A stretch of 64,000 nt of DNA from Cladorrhinum sp. PSN259 (Eukaryota > Ascomycota > Sordariomycetes > Sordariales > Podosporaceae): NCBI GenBank assembly GCA_033725935.1, contig MU867101.1, forward strand, positions 186,001 through 250,000. The letters are read 5' to 3'. Positions within the stretch are counted from its first letter, which is position 1. Each line of letters opens with the position of its first letter. Below, piece after piece: positions 1 to 11,929 of this stretch. The notes below the pieces were generated by a model. The model searched no databases. It had not been told where the DNA came from and saw only the letters and a list, made by a program, of their open reading frames with translations. Position numbers and translations under genes: made by a program.

Positions 1-1
1 A

Positions 2-1319
2 ACATCAGATTATGATGTCGACCTGGGCAACCTGTTCCTGCAGGACTGGAGCCACACCGAGATCTTCAACCGCTGGAACCGCGCAAAGCTCGGTGCTCCT
101 CCTGTTTTGGAGAATGGTCTCATAAACGGGACCAACACCTGGGATTGCACTCGGAACCCCGGGGACCCCAAATGCGTCGGTGGGACCAAGAAGTTTGAGG
201 TCGCTTTCGAGCAGGGCACGAAGTACTTGCTGAGACTGGTGAACGTGGCCGTTGATGGAGTTTTCCAGTTCAGCATCGACGGGCACAGCCTGACCGTTAT
301 CGGGCAGGACTTGGTGGCGATAGAGCCCTACACGGCACAAAGCGTGGAATTGACTATTGGGCAGAGAGTTGATGTGGTTGTCGAGGCCAATGCTGCTCCC
401 GGGAACTACTGGATGAGGGCCGGCTGGGTTAGTGCTTGTAGTACCAACAACAATACGGAGGAGATCACGGGGATTGTCAGGTATGATGCTGCCAGCACTG
501 ATAACCCGGGCAGCGTCAGCACCGTTACGCCTACTACGAGCTGTTTGGGGGAACCGAACGAGAGGAGCAAACCTGCGTTGGCTTTGAACGTTGATAATTT
601 CCTGGGGGGAAGCACGAGGGAGGAGCTGGGATTCACCATTGATGAGTACTTCAAGTGGACCATCAACACGAGCAGTTTGTTGCTTGATTGGGGTGAGCCG
701 ACAATGGAGAGGATTTTCAAGGGGGAGAGTATCTTTCCGACTGAGTATAATGTTGTTGCTGTTGAGGTGAGTACATGAGATACCCCCTTTTCTCTTATCG
801 AAGGTTTTTGTTGCTGACTTTATTAAACCCAGCCTTCGGGATCCGGTGGCCCAGAGTGGCAGGTTCTCGTCATTCAAGATCAGAGTAACATAGGGTAAGT
901 TTTTCTCTGCCCTTTCCGTTTTTTTTTCTCCCATCGCTCTAACAAGTTGTTTTTCCCACAGCATCTCCCACCCCATCCACCTCCACGGCCACGACTTCTG
1001 GGTTCTGGCGGCAGAGACTGGTATGTTCAACGGCGACACTTCAACCTTCAACACGCAGAACCCTTCCCGCCGCGACGTTGCCACGCTACCTGGTAACGGA
1101 TACCTGGCTATCGCTTTCATGCTCGACAACCCGGGCGCCTGGCTCGTTCACTGCCACATTGCCTGGCACGCCAGCCAGGGATTGTCTCTTGAGTTTGTGG
1201 AGAGCATGAGTGCTATCAACGGGAGCGTGAATGCCGTTGACAGGGCCGAGTTTGACAGGGTTTGCCAGGCTTGGAGCCAGTTCAATCCTGTTTGGCCGCA
1301 GGATGATTCTGGTATTTAA
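2..1319 (+). CDS. Laccase (multicopper oxidase), 3' part, 5' end outside window
   Basis: Secreted-type multicopper oxidase that oxidises phenols with reduction of O2 to water. Reconstructed exons are <2-766, 833-894 and 962-1319; the two introns (767-832, 895-961) have GTGAGT and GTAAGT donors and AG acceptors and keep frame. The translated part starts at DYDVDLGN, a core ascomycete laccase stretch. Copper ligands visible are HPIHLHGHDF (start of exon 3) and HCHIAWH near the C-terminus; the residue ten after the Cys is Leu, the usual axial position for many ascomycete enzymes. The protein ends DSGI, matching the conserved C-terminal DSG[IL] plug of ascomycete laccases, so no C-terminal extension is present. 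395 residues are in the window; a full enzyme has about 560-620, so the signal peptide and first two copper motifs are upstream. Family assignment is firm; the substrate is not readable. Confidence 0.95.
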
Positions 1320-2039
1320 GTGTGTGCGGTGTTTTTTTTTTCTCTTCGCTCCTTTGATTTGAATTTTCTTGATTTCTTGGTTGTGTTTATTTATCTGTTT
1401 TCCCAACTCATTCTTCATGTCTTTCTTGCTGTTGTTATATGTCTTTCTTTCTTATTGGATGGATGCATGCATGGGAGGATATGCGAGGAGAGAAACATAG
1501 AAACATGGTGTGCCATACTGGGAGGAGGAAGCAGTGAATTATGAATTATGTACATGTACAAGTTATACACGACTCAATTTTCATCAATGGAAACAACTGA
1601 CTTTCTGGTCGATTATTTTGCGCTTGTTGGCATTGGGTTGTGATGGATTAAATGGTAGGGGGGGTTTTTTTTTTTTTTCTTTTTTCTTTTTTTTTTTTTT
1701 TTTTTGGCATTATGATGTGGGGATAACGCGAATAAAGAAGTTGCACAATCCCTGATATAAATACTATCTACGTTGCAGCCTATATTGGTTTCGCAATGGT
1801 TGCTTGGTTCGGAAACACGAAGCTGAGTGCATGTGAGTGTTCCATCTTCTCTTGGCACCGGGTAAGATTGCTTGGTAGTTGCGCAGTCCATCACCATTGT
1901 CGAGATGAGGGGTTGCAAGGTTTCTTCTTTTTGATTTTTTCCCTTCTTCTTTTTGATTTTTTTCCTTCTTCTTTTTCTTCAGCTCCCTTTCCGCCCTAGC
2001 ACTTACATCTTCGGTTAGTACAGCAAGGGAATCCCCACG
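1320..2039. other. Intergenic: laccase 3' flank and promoter of next gene
   Basis: No convincing gene. It holds a long T tract (about 1664-1705) and a second pyrimidine-rich CT/T tract (about 1921-1985) just before the ATG at 2040, of the kind common in fungal leaders. Short frames here are low-complexity. Confidence 0.6.
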
Positions 2040-5000
2040 ATGAACGACCATCCTTCGTACCAAATCCCCCACCCCAATCCCCAGCTGGGGTATCCTCCAG
2101 CATCCCCGCATCCGCATCCGCAACAGCCACCGCCATCGCAGTATCAACCTCACGGCCAACCTCCGTATGGACAAGCCCCTCAGCAGCCGCAATATCACCA
2201 ACAACAACAACCCCAGCAACCGGGATATCATCCTCAGGGGCAACAACCACCTCGACAACCCCATTCACAGTATGCCTTCCAATCTCAACAGCAGTATGCG
2301 ACTCCTGTGCAAGGATTTGCTGGCGGCGGCCCTCAGGCCACATATCAAAAACCTTCTGTGAACTCACAATATCTTCCTCCGTTGCCACCTCGGCCACCTT
2401 CATTCTCGCCTCCGCCTGCGACGCCAACCGGTGGTAAGGCCGGTGGGCTTGCGCGCATAGGGGCCAGCGTAGCCGGTAAGATTCAGGGCTACCTGGCCAA
2501 GACTCAACAGCCGATAACCTGGCCCTCTCCGCAGCAGCACACCCAGGGTTTCCCAGGAGTAGGAGCATCATCTCCCGCCGCCGCTCAACCGTACCAGCAG
2601 TCCTACCAAGCACAGTCACCGCCAGTGCCACCCATATCGAACTGGCAACAGCCTCCCCCTCACATGCCATCCCCCCCAACTTGGACCTCTCAGGCATATT
2701 TTGCGGTATCGCCGTCCGCAGTCCAGCAATATCAAACACCATCGCCGGTGCCTCAGACACAGTTGCCGTATGCCCAACCTGCTCCACCACATCCTACGCC
2801 TCAAAGTCCATCTCAGGGACCCGCGACTTCTTCGCCTCCAATCCAGCAATATCAGACACAGAATCAATCGACTTACTCCCAAACACCACCTACTTACACG
2901 ACACCTTCTGTTCATCTGACCCCTTTAACTCAGACCCAGGGCCCCATGGATCCAGCAGCTCCATTCCCGAAACAGTATCAGACGCAACAGTATGAGACCC
3001 AGATATCCGGAAAGGAACAGACGCCCGCGAGCTTTATCGCACCAATCACACAGGCTCAAGAACAGACTTCGTTACCAGTTGCTGTTGCAAGTCATCAACC
3101 TCAACCTCAGCCACAGCCGCCGCTAGCTTACACGCAGCCCTATCCTGTATATGCACCCGCCGTTACTTCGCCCTGGGGTCAGGAGGTCTATGAATCGGCG
3201 ATTCCACCCCAAGTGCAACCCCCGCATATCCCAGCTTCATCACCCTCGAGCCAAAGTCAGGCACCGTCATCGATTCCTCAGGAACATCCCCAGCAGCTAG
3301 CAACACCGCAACATTTCACAAATCTACACCAGGCAGACCATCAAGTGTCCGGGGCGGTGGTTCCAAACCCGCCATCACCTACGGCCATGCAAGCTAAAAC
3401 TACGTTACCTAGCCAGCCGCCCCTGGCCCAGCCAAACCCGTCATCCCAGGTTCCAGGTCAGCTGCTTCAATTGCAGCCCCTATCCCCTCAGGTGCAATCG
3501 CCACCTCCAGTCCAGCACCACCGGCCAGATTTGCCAGTGGCTTCTACACAGTCTCCCCCATTTCCAGCAGACATCGAGCTGCCGTCAATTGCGAATCATG
3601 GTGTTCTACAGAGTCCACCCACAGACCTCGAGGCCACCACCAGTATCGCAACTCCTCCAATCCAGTTGCCTACGACAACTGAAGGAACACAGAGTCTCCC
3701 AGCAACAACAGCCCCAACCATCCCAGTACAATCTCAAGGAGAAAAGTCTTACCAGTACCGACCCTACCATCCGCCCCAGCAAGACTCATTCGAGGCCGGC
3801 GTCAAAGCCTCCTCCCCAGCACCGAGTCATCAACACATCTCTCAGCAGTCCCCTAACCCTGCGTCAGCACCCGAAACTGTTCCACCGCAATCTCCTGTTA
3901 AAACCTCTCCTAGTTACCAATCGTATCGTCCGCCTCAGGATCATCCAACACAGGTTGCCCAGTTCTCCTCGCCTCCAGTATTTTCCGTCGATCAAGAGGA
4001 AATCAAGATAGGTGGGGAAACGGGCCCAGCGCCGGAATCTGTATTAGCACATTTGACATCGGGGCTTCATAATCTATCCGTATCCAGCCATTCGGTGACT
4101 GATACCGCCAAAGATGGTCAACCTGCTGGTTCCTCGACTTTCGAGCCCGCAGAAATCTTAGTCCGGACCCAGAACGAGAGGAATGGTCCCGACCACCACC
4201 CTTCCAGTGACGCGGGCCTCGTGTGCGCCATGGGCATTAAGATCAACGCAGAGACCGACTGGCATATCCACCCATCAGCGCCATCCTTCTTTATTTGTCG
4301 TTCTTGTTTCAGTGAGCTCGACCCAACCTCAACCTTCGTCGTGTCTTGCTCCACCATTCGAAAAGGATCTGTCAACTGCTACTGGAATTGTGCTCGCATC
4401 GTTCACAATCTCTGGCCGGAAGCACAACGAAGCGGTAACTTCACTGCGTTACTGACGTGGATGAAGAGACGCTCCGAGCAGATCAAGGACTGCAAGGGTC
4501 TAGATGTTGGTGTCTCCCCCGATGATGGGATGAAGTGGTTCAGTCCGGCTCAGAACGAAGTGCCCAGATTTATAGCCTGCGAAGCCTGTTACGAAGAGAC
4601 AGTTCTGGCCACCCCCATTGGCTCAAAGTTTGCATTAAATCCCCAAATAATGAACGAGGGCGCCACCTGTGATATTCCTGTTCCGTATATTCGCCGCCTG
4701 CTTGTCAAGCAATCCACGAGAGCAGCCGACTGGCAGGGGTTTGTGGATAGAGCAAGCACGCGTTTAGACTTGCTCCCCTGTCCGATGGACACGCACAGAC
4801 ACGAGTCCGAAGGGAAATGGTGGACTGTAACAGGCGTAGGCGGCAGCGTTTTCAGCATTTGCGAAGCCTGCTATGCTGACAAAGTTGATGGGGATGAAGC
4901 CCTGGAGAAGTTGTTTGAACAGATCCGGCTTCAATCTTTACCCGGCGGACCTCCCACTGACAGGGCAATCAACTGCGACTATTACAATAACGTAGCCGTT

Positions 5001-5930
5001 GAGCATGTCATTCAGTTGGCGAATCATCGCAAATGGGACTTGGCGAAGACTAGGAGCACTTTAGTTGCCGTCGTTTCGAAGCCGAGATGCGCGATGCCTG
5101 ATGGGCTAGAGAGTGGGTCCTACTACAACTTCCACGACGAAGTACCAGATTTCGGTGTGTGTGAAGCTTGTTACATCGGCCTCTTCAAAACTCACGGATG
5201 GGAAAGGCATTTCAAGGACCAGCCAAAGATGATTGCTGGAAAAGCGTTTTGTGTTTTTCATCCAAAGCTCAACAGGGGTTCTCAGTTTAGAAACAAATAC
5301 TCGCAACTGGTTCAGGGAACTGCCCAATTCAGCGACTGGGAGGGGGAGGTGCGCAAATGGAACTCGATTCCGTTTTGTCCGAAATTTCACGGGGCTAAAG
5401 ATCGTCGCTGGTGGGGTTGGCAGCAATGCACAGCGTGCGAAGAATGCTTCAACGAGGTCATCGTCGGGACGAGATACGAAAAGACACTTCCCGACCAGGC
5501 CGTTTTACTGGCAGATAACATCGCATGCTGTCTATACTCACCACGCATGCGGGGGTTATACAAGGAGGCGTGCGAGACGGGGGATATCGACAAGTTTCTT
5601 GCTATTTGCTCCGAAAGACTGGTGATTTACCACAAGACGGTGCCGAGGATTTTGATGCTGAGGCTCGAAATTCAGAGCGATTACAACATGTGGATGTGGC
5701 AGAGCAGCTGGGCGCAAAGTCAGAGGTTTGCAAATTCTATTTCTTCCATCGGGGGTGTCGGCGACACCGTTTACACGAGCAACGCTACTGGGAATACCTA
5801 TGCGTCTTATGCTGGCATAGTAGCGGAGGAGGCCCAGGCTACGGCTGATGGGATGTTTGTACAGGCGCAGGGGGGTGGAAGGCAGCATGAGATGTATGCA
5901 TTGGCGGATATTTGGATGAAGTATGAGTGA
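2040..5930 (+). CDS. Large Gln/Pro-rich protein with five C-terminal Cys modules (unknown function)
   Basis: Single-exon frame of 1296 residues with ATG in ACGATGA context. Residues 1 to about 620 are low-complexity and rich in Gln, Pro, Ser and Tyr, with repeated YQ, PQ and QYQT motifs, probably disordered. From about residue 740 the composition changes to a globular type with five diverged repeats spaced roughly 92-100 residues apart, each carrying a C-x2-C-[FY] signature: CRSCF (about 753), CEACY (847), CEACY (941), CEACY (1041) and CEECF (1133). Each repeat also has upstream Cys residues and a W/F-rich stretch. No signal peptide or membrane segment is evident. The repeated Cys pairs suggest metal binding, which is inference. 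I do not recognise a named domain. Being intact over 3.9 kb argues for a real expressed gene. Confidence 0.85.
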   Translation: MNDHPSYQIPHPNPQLGYPPASPHPHPQQPPPSQYQPHGQPPYGQAPQQPQYHQQQQPQQPGYHPQGQQPPRQPHSQYAFQSQQQYATPVQGFAGGGPQATYQKPSVNSQYLPPLPPRPPSFSPPPATPTGGKAGGLARIGASVAGKIQGYLAKTQQPITWPSPQQHTQGFPGVGASSPAAAQPYQQSYQAQSPPVPPISNWQQPPPHMPSPPTWTSQAYFAVSPSAVQQYQTPSPVPQTQLPYAQPAPPHPTPQSPSQGPATSSPPIQQYQTQNQSTYSQTPPTYTTPSVHLTPLTQTQGPMDPAAPFPKQYQTQQYETQISGKEQTPASFIAPITQAQEQTSLPVAVASHQPQPQPQPPLAYTQPYPVYAPAVTSPWGQEVYESAIPPQVQPPHIPASSPSSQSQAPSSIPQEHPQQLATPQHFTNLHQADHQVSGAVVPNPPSPTAMQAKTTLPSQPPLAQPNPSSQVPGQLLQLQPLSPQVQSPPPVQHHRPDLPVASTQSPPFPADIELPSIANHGVLQSPPTDLEATTSIATPPIQLPTTTEGTQSLPATTAPTIPVQSQGEKSYQYRPYHPPQQDSFEAGVKASSPAPSHQHISQQSPNPASAPETVPPQSPVKTSPSYQSYRPPQDHPTQVAQFSSPPVFSVDQEEIKIGGETGPAPESVLAHLTSGLHNLSVSSHSVTDTAKDGQPAGSSTFEPAEILVRTQNERNGPDHHPSSDAGLVCAMGIKINAETDWHIHPSAPSFFICRSCFSELDPTSTFVVSCSTIRKGSVNCYWNCARIVHNLWPEAQRSGNFTALLTWMKRRSEQIKDCKGLDVGVSPDDGMKWFSPAQNEVPRFIACEACYEETVLATPIGSKFALNPQIMNEGATCDIPVPYIRRLLVKQSTRAADWQGFVDRASTRLDLLPCPMDTHRHESEGKWWTVTGVGGSVFSICEACYADKVDGDEALEKLFEQIRLQSLPGGPPTDRAINCDYYNNVAVEHVIQLANHRKWDLAKTRSTLVAVVSKPRCAMPDGLESGSYYNFHDEVPDFGVCEACYIGLFKTHGWERHFKDQPKMIAGKAFCVFHPKLNRGSQFRNKYSQLVQGTAQFSDWEGEVRKWNSIPFCPKFHGAKDRRWWGWQQCTACEECFNEVIVGTRYEKTLPDQAVLLADNIACCLYSPRMRGLYKEACETGDIDKFLAICSERLVIYHKTVPRILMLRLEIQSDYNMWMWQSSWAQSQRFANSISSIGGVGDTVYTSNATGNTYASYAGIVAEEAQATADGMFVQAQGGGRQHEMYALADIWMKYE

Positions 5931-6922
5931 TTTGAAGTCATTTTGGTAAAGTTTGGGCATGGGGGTACACAGCTGAGGGATTCCCAGGCAAAAGATCTGA
6001 AATTTATTCTTCACCGGTTAGAAGCCCCATGCTACCGCCGTCCCAAAGTTGTAGTTGAACTTTCTCCACTGTCACCGCACAGCGTTCCAGAATACAGTGA
6101 GATTTATATATTATGTCTGTAGCTTTCCTCATTAACAGTCAAAATAGATCTCCTGAAGCATTCCAATAGCCTGAGATTTCATAACCATTGGCATCATACT
6201 AAGCAACAAAAGCCTCAATGACGGCCTCCCTTCCACGCGAGGCCGGGTTCTCCTACTCATCGGCGACCGATGCGATAATAGCACGGTACACAACCCTTCT
6301 TGCAAACTGCAGAAATGAATGTCATGTTTGGCAGGTCAATAGAAGCAAGTACATAAAAGTAAACTTGCCAAGACAGAAAAACAGAAGTGCCTTCGTACCT
6401 TGGGAGTTTCAGGGTTTCGTCGCGGCTTCAAAACATCGGTTTTGACACTGGATTGTTCCAACTAAATGAGGAGATGGGAAGAAGAAATAAAAACAGCCAG
6501 TCCCTCACGGCTCCGTACTACCAGTGGTATTATTATAAATATATATTGTTACAAGTAATGTTGAAAGGTAAGAAGAGGGCAAGACGTAAACCCATGAAAG
6601 CTTGAGAAGAAATAATGACTAAAAACAAAGACGCTACAAATAAACGGGTATCTAAGATACAAAGGGAACTCGAAAGGGAAAAAAAGAAAGAACCGAAAAA
6701 AAATAAAAAAAAATTAGGGAGGGGGCTGTAGGCAGCCAAATAGTCCTCCAAGCAAGTCCAGATTAATCCAAGAGCCCTCAATTCAGTTGACAAGAAAGGA
6801 GACATACCACCTAATCCTCCCCAGTTACACCATGGCGGCCAACATCATCAGCTTCGAGCACCATAATCGGGGATGACATGTCGCCGATAATCGCAACCCA
6901 GTTTACAAATAAACCCAAACGC
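5931..6922. other. Intergenic, nothing recognised
   Basis: About 1 kb with scattered stops in all frames and A-rich stretches near 6660-6720. No RNA gene or repeat recognised. Confidence 0.5.
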
Positions 6923-7201
6923 TCAGCTGCCTCCCTGGACATCTACCACCTCCCACTGGCACTCCGACACACCGCTCGTGTCCCCTTCTCCTGCAAGTAG
7001 ACGCATCGTATCCATATCTACAACTGCGTCGCGAATATCGGCAGTAAGAAGAAGTCGTCTCATCGCGTTCGCGGTGTTCATGGTGGTGGTACCGCCACTG
7101 TCGAAGGTGACAGCGCGTGTACCGCTCGCAGACTAGGCACCACTCGTATTCGTAGTGGTAGTCGTCACGGTGCGCGTAGAAAGGATATTGGTATTCTTGG
7201 A
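6923..7201 (-). pseudogene. Small Thr-rich reading frame interrupted by one TAG (relic or unspliced exon)
   Basis: On the minus strand one frame reads coherently from 7201 to the TGA at 6923-6925, except for a TAG at 7133-7135. The upstream half is Thr-rich (TVTTTTTNTSGA); the downstream half contains MNTANAMRRLLLTADIRDA and an acidic tail ending VQGGS. The TAG lies in a GCCTAG context that could be an intron acceptor, in which case the last exon would begin at 7132. A 52-residue ATG frame inside it spans 7081-6923. The overlapping 100-residue frame that starts at 7205 in another phase is Tyr/His/Arg-rich and looks less natural. No family recognised. It may be a short real gene with a missed intron, a relic, or chance. 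Confidence 0.3.
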
Positions 7202-7205
7202 TCAT

Positions 7206-8785
7206 GGCGATGAATGTTTTGTTTCAAGTCGGTCTTGAATCAAATGGTAATTATATGCAATCGACCCTTGCTGTGACGACGACGTGCAGTGATCTTGTTT
7301 ATTGGCGAGATTTTCTGAGATTGTTTTTGTCTGTGGGTTTGAGATGTGTAAATAATTCACGGACGAATATCTGCGTGCTGTTGGTGGTAACAGTAGTGAA
7401 AACGGATCAGACAAGAGACGGAGGACGAAAGAATGACAGAAAGGGAATGACAATTCAATGGATTTATAAACCCGTGGCTGTAAGTCGAAAAGAGAGTCAT
7501 TCACCTAATTTGCCCACCATCTAGTCATCATGAGGTGCGTCTTCGTGGACATTTACCAACAGGTGCTAAGGCTCACCTCCAGCCTCGAGACCAAGCGACG
7601 TCATCTCCTCAGAACTCTGGGATCATTCCAAATCCAGTTTGTGCTACTCCAAATCGGGGTGCCTGCTGCTTGATCGGACGCAGTGCAGCTGAGCTAAGTG
7701 AAAAGGAGGGGCGGGAAGCGAAGGTGCGCATGAGTGGGCTGTTCAGGCGACCAATCCCCAGCCCCGCTCGTGTCTTGATCATCCGACCATCATCTGGCAC
7801 ATTCCTGTGCCTGCATAAGCCTACCAAAAGATTGACGTTTTCCATTTTCCATTTCCAACTTCCCATTGTTGGTTTTTTGAATGGATGCCCAAGCCAAGCC
7901 TTCTAGTGTCTGGGCTTTTGCTGCCCAAGTGATCATTCGTCTTCCTAGGTTCCTTCATGTCCGTCTCTGACACTGTTTGACATCGGGATTATCTGCTACT
8001 CGAGTACATGTATCCTGTATTCTGTGTCTTCAGCTGAAAAGTTTTGGACATCAAAATAATAAAACACCGCATGTACCTGCCATTAATGCTCATGCATTCC
8101 TACTACACAGATGGTCCCGTTACCAGTTCCGACACTTTCACTGAAATCGGAAAATCAAGAACTCCCACCCTCTTAACAAGAGGAAGAATAACTAGCACCT
8201 GTGCTAAGATGTTTCCATATCTTCTGACGCTGACATTGAAAACACTGGGATTCAGTAAAGAACAAAGCTTGACTTGACTGCAGGTCCGACATGAAAGGCA
8301 CACATGAAAGGCACAAGGGACATACGACCCCCTATTCGATTTGGCAGAGCAGAGTCACCAAGACACAATGGAACTTATTCGACGCCGTGGTCCTGAGAGG
8401 TTGAAACCTGGAAACCAAGCAGTCAACCGCCAAAATTCTGTTTCTTTCCTGCCTCCCTCGAACAATTGTTTATGTCGTAACTTCATTGTTAGTACACGTT
8501 GAGTTTAGCGGCCGAAATTTCTTTCTTTATTTTTATTTATTTCGTCCACTAACATGCTGAGGAGTCTTTCGGCCATAGAAAACATTCAGTGGTTTGATTT
8601 GCCGTATTAAACGCACAGAGTTGTCTTTATACCGGTTACTTGAATTCTACCTATTAATTACATTCAACCTTCGACCATCAAAACCAAAGACCGAAACCGA
8701 AACCAAACCCTAGACCTAGATTCATGCGCCATGATTTAAAAAACAAAAGAAAGAAGCAGAAAGCATTAGAGGACTGTCCGTCCAA
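7206..8785. other. Intergenic, no supported gene
   Basis: About 1.6 kb with only short frames lacking protein-like composition on either strand. It contains the probable 3' UTR of the minus-strand M13 peptidase (below 8786) and T-rich stretches around 8520-8545. Confidence 0.5.
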
Positions 8786-11078
8786 TCACCACAGCTCGCA
8801 CTCGGGTTCCTTCTTCTGGCATTTGAAAGCCTCCTTAAAGCCCTTCGAGTTAGACAAGGCACCGAGAATGCGATGCTCGTTGAGAGCGTGGCTGTCGGTA
8901 AGCAACAGCTCGAGCTTTTTCTCGGGAGTAAAGTTGGAGCACCACTGGTTGCCCCAGATGATGAAGAACAGCTGCTCGTGGGTGAACTCCTCCAAGCCAG
9001 GGAGGCTCTGATCCCATACGTCAGGCATCGCCTTGCGCTCCTCCTGCCAGGCGGCATACGAGATGGACAAGCCAGCCGCATCCGACTGATTCTCGCCCAA
9101 TGTCTTCTGGCCGTCGGCATGCTTCTTTTCCGCGTTGGGCCCCTTGAATTCAAACTTGTTGTACTGGTCCACGAAGCACTGGGCCTTCTCTTGATATGCG
9201 GCCATAGTCGCGTTATCCCACCACTGCTGTTTCCTTGCGTTCTCGTCGTACTGGCTTCCCTCGATATCGAAGCCGTGCGTGATTTCGTGACCCAGGATGG
9301 CACCCAGCCCGCCGTACAAGGCGTACTGGGGAAGATCTGCGTGGAAGTAGGGTGCCCGGGAAATTCCGGCGTGGATGTAAATGCCGTTTGTGCTCGGACT
9401 GTAAAAGGCATTCGTCTCGGCTGTTCTCTTGGGCCATTCCGCGCGGTTGGCGCCCTTGATGAGTTTGGACTGCTTAAGGGAGAATGAGTGCCTCTTTGCA
9501 GAGAGTACGTTGCTAAAATGGTCGTCAGTGACGTTCAGGTTGCTGTACCAGGCTGTGAGAGAGTCAGGCGACATGACATCGGGGTTCTCGCTTTGCCAGC
9601 CCATTTGCTCAATCATGTTGTCCACTTTCTTGATGGCCCGCTTCTTGGCTTCCTCGCCCATCCAAGAATATGTGCCCAGACGTTTCTTGAACTCGGCCTT
9701 GATCCTCGCCGTCATCTTGAAAGAAGCCGCCCGGCCCTGCTCTGTGTACGTGTGCTGAACGAAGAAGCGGTCAACCAAGTATCCCACCTGCTCGTTGAGT
9801 TTCCCAAAGCATGTTTCCCAACGGTCCGTAAGCTCAGACTGTTTCTCGGGAGACACAACGTCAGCTTTGAAGGTGTTGATGGCGACGTGCACAAGCCAAG
9901 CTTGCAGAACCGGAACCGGCTGGTTCTTGAAGATCTTGGCAATGTTCGGTAGGACGGAGGCAAAGGAGAGGAGCACGTCCTCGCCCTTGTACCCACTGGG
10001 CAGGATCCCAAGCATAATCTTGTCCAGTCTCAGTTCAGGCGCAATGGTTGCTAGCTCTGAAAAAGGCGTTTTTGTGAACCCGGCGTCCTAGAACACGTCA
10101 GTTACGCGTTCTTCTCTCATGTCAACCATTCTTGTACCCACAAGTGAGGCTACCCCTGCTTGCACCTTCTTCTGGAGCTCAGCAACCGGTTCAGCGTATG
10201 CCTTGGCAATCTCAGCTTCAAATGAGGCCACGCCCCGTGCAAGCTGTAGGGTGGTGTTTGCGTCGAGTTTGGCGGGATAGATCGAACTGAATGTTGCATT
10301 GAATTTAACAATAAGCTCGTGAAGCTTCTTCTCGTCCTCATAATCCGAAGGCGCGTCCAGAGTCGATTCAAAGCCTTGCAATACCGGCATGAAAACTGTC
10401 TAGGTAGCATTGTTAGCACTGTGAAACAAGGTCCAGGTCTGTTGTTTAGTAACAAGGTGACTGTTAAATGCGTACCGGGTCTTGAGGATAGCTGGCGGCA
10501 TCTACCTGCCAGGGCGAGGCTCCCAGCTTCCCAAGGGCGACAGCAGTGTTTGCAACTGCATCTAGGTCTGCCGCGTCGGGCTTCTTGCTGAAATCAGTTA
10601 TGTAAGGCCATCCCGAGTCCCGACTGATATCCTTCAAAAGCTGTATAATGGGCTCGACCCCCTTCTTCGCCAAGGCTTCGGTGTCCATGCAGGCGTCGTA
10701 GGTCTGTTTAAGCATGTTGAAGTTGAACTCATCGGTATTTGCACGCTTCCCAAGGGTCGCCGAACGGTGCTGAGTAGCAGCCGAGAAGTTGCCCTCGAGA
10801 ATCTGCTTGATAATTCTCTGGTTCTGCGGTCCCAGCTCGTACATTGCTGCATTAAAGCCCTCGTCCCAGCGCTCTTTGTAGCCATAACAGACCACTGATT
10901 CACGCGTCAGTATTCCACATGAAGGACAAACACTCTCATGGTTGCTTGACTTACTCTCCTCAAAGCTCGTGCATGGATCCAGCTGCTTCCAGTGGGGGGC
11001 CAAGTTCAAAAGGACGTTGGAAGCCGTGTTAATGCATGCTGGCGTGGTGCAGACTTGGGTGCTCTGAAACTGACCCAT
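8786..11078 (-). CDS. M13-family zinc metallopeptidase (neprilysin/endothelin-converting-enzyme-like)
   Basis: Zinc endopeptidase of the M13 (gluzincin) family. Four exons on the minus strand: 11078-10955, 10894-10476, 10399-10142 and 10087-8786; introns 10895-10954, 10400-10475 and 10088-10141 have GT/AG ends and keep frame, giving about 700 residues, normal for the family. The zinc motif is GHEITHGFD (HExxH near residues 534-538), followed about 65 residues later by ENQSDAAG, which supplies the third ligand Glu and the conserved Asp. The protein ends CELW, the typical M13 C-terminus. The N-terminus CTTPACINTA...DPCTSFEEMVC matches the family's Cys-bearing start, but no signal peptide or membrane anchor precedes it in this model, unlike mammalian neprilysin. 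That fits many fungal cytosolic members, or an upstream exon has been missed. The leader contains a long T tract (A tract on the plus strand at 11129-11151). Confidence 0.92.
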
Positions 11079-11929
11079 CTTGGGCAGAAAGGACGAGAGA
11101 AAAAAATTCTTGGAAAGACACGGACCAAAAAAAAAAAAAAAAAAAAAAAAAAGGAAGACAACGCAAAGATTTGTCGAAGCAATACAGTATTAAGCCAGGA
11201 GTCCTCGACTGTTTGTTGATGTTCCAAAAGCACAAATCCATCAAGGGGTCAGGAATCGTTTCCTCTTATACGAATCATAAGATAGCAAAGAAAGAGACAA
11301 CAACGACAAGGCATTGCCTTGACCAGCATCGGAGTCCCGGTGGCTCAGCCTCTCTCCAGATCGACGGGTGAGGTTAATTAAGGCATGTGGACCCATCGAG
11401 GTCGTTAGCCCAGTTTATCGAGCTGGGGCCAATCATGTCTTGACAAGACAAAAGCCAAGTTTTGAACATTGATCCCTTGTCAGCACTTGGGGATCCCGCA
11501 GGCAACTGTTTTGCAGGGTACGGACTTTTGTGTGCTTGGCACATCCGAACTAAGTAACTCAGACTTCTAAAACAAGAGTGACACCACGTTGATGCCGGGA
11601 TTGTTTTGTCTTTTTCACCGTCGGGGAGAGACGGTCGGGATGACATGGAAGACACAGGCACCAAGATAACATGGAAACTCAACTATCCATCTCATCTCAT
11701 CTCATCTCATCTCAAGGTACCTGCAAGGAAGGGGGCGGAGTCCTTTTCCACATCCATGTTCTTGCCCGTTTGACTTCTGAGGGAGGTGATGGTCTAGTAC
11801 GGTAATCGCCACCCTATAGCTATGTGGCTCATTTATGGCTTAAACCGCCAAGTCTCTACTCCGTGGAATTTCTGTGGCGACCAAAGACTCCTCGAGAAAC
11901 TCCTGGTGAACAGGGCTGTAAAGAGAGTT
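11079..11929. other. Intergenic with CTCAT microsatellite
   Basis: Promoter side of the M13 peptidase. No gene seen. A CTCAT tandem repeat lies at 11689-11715. Confidence 0.5.
11689..11715. repeat. CTCAT pentanucleotide microsatellite
   Basis: About five tandem copies of CTCAT read directly. Confidence 0.85.

Noticed and set aside
1664..1705. Poly-T tract as pol III terminator of an RNA gene
   Set aside because: No A or B box upstream within a plausible distance.
8722..9411. 229-residue minus-strand frame
   Set aside because: Lies in another frame of the M13 peptidase catalytic exon.
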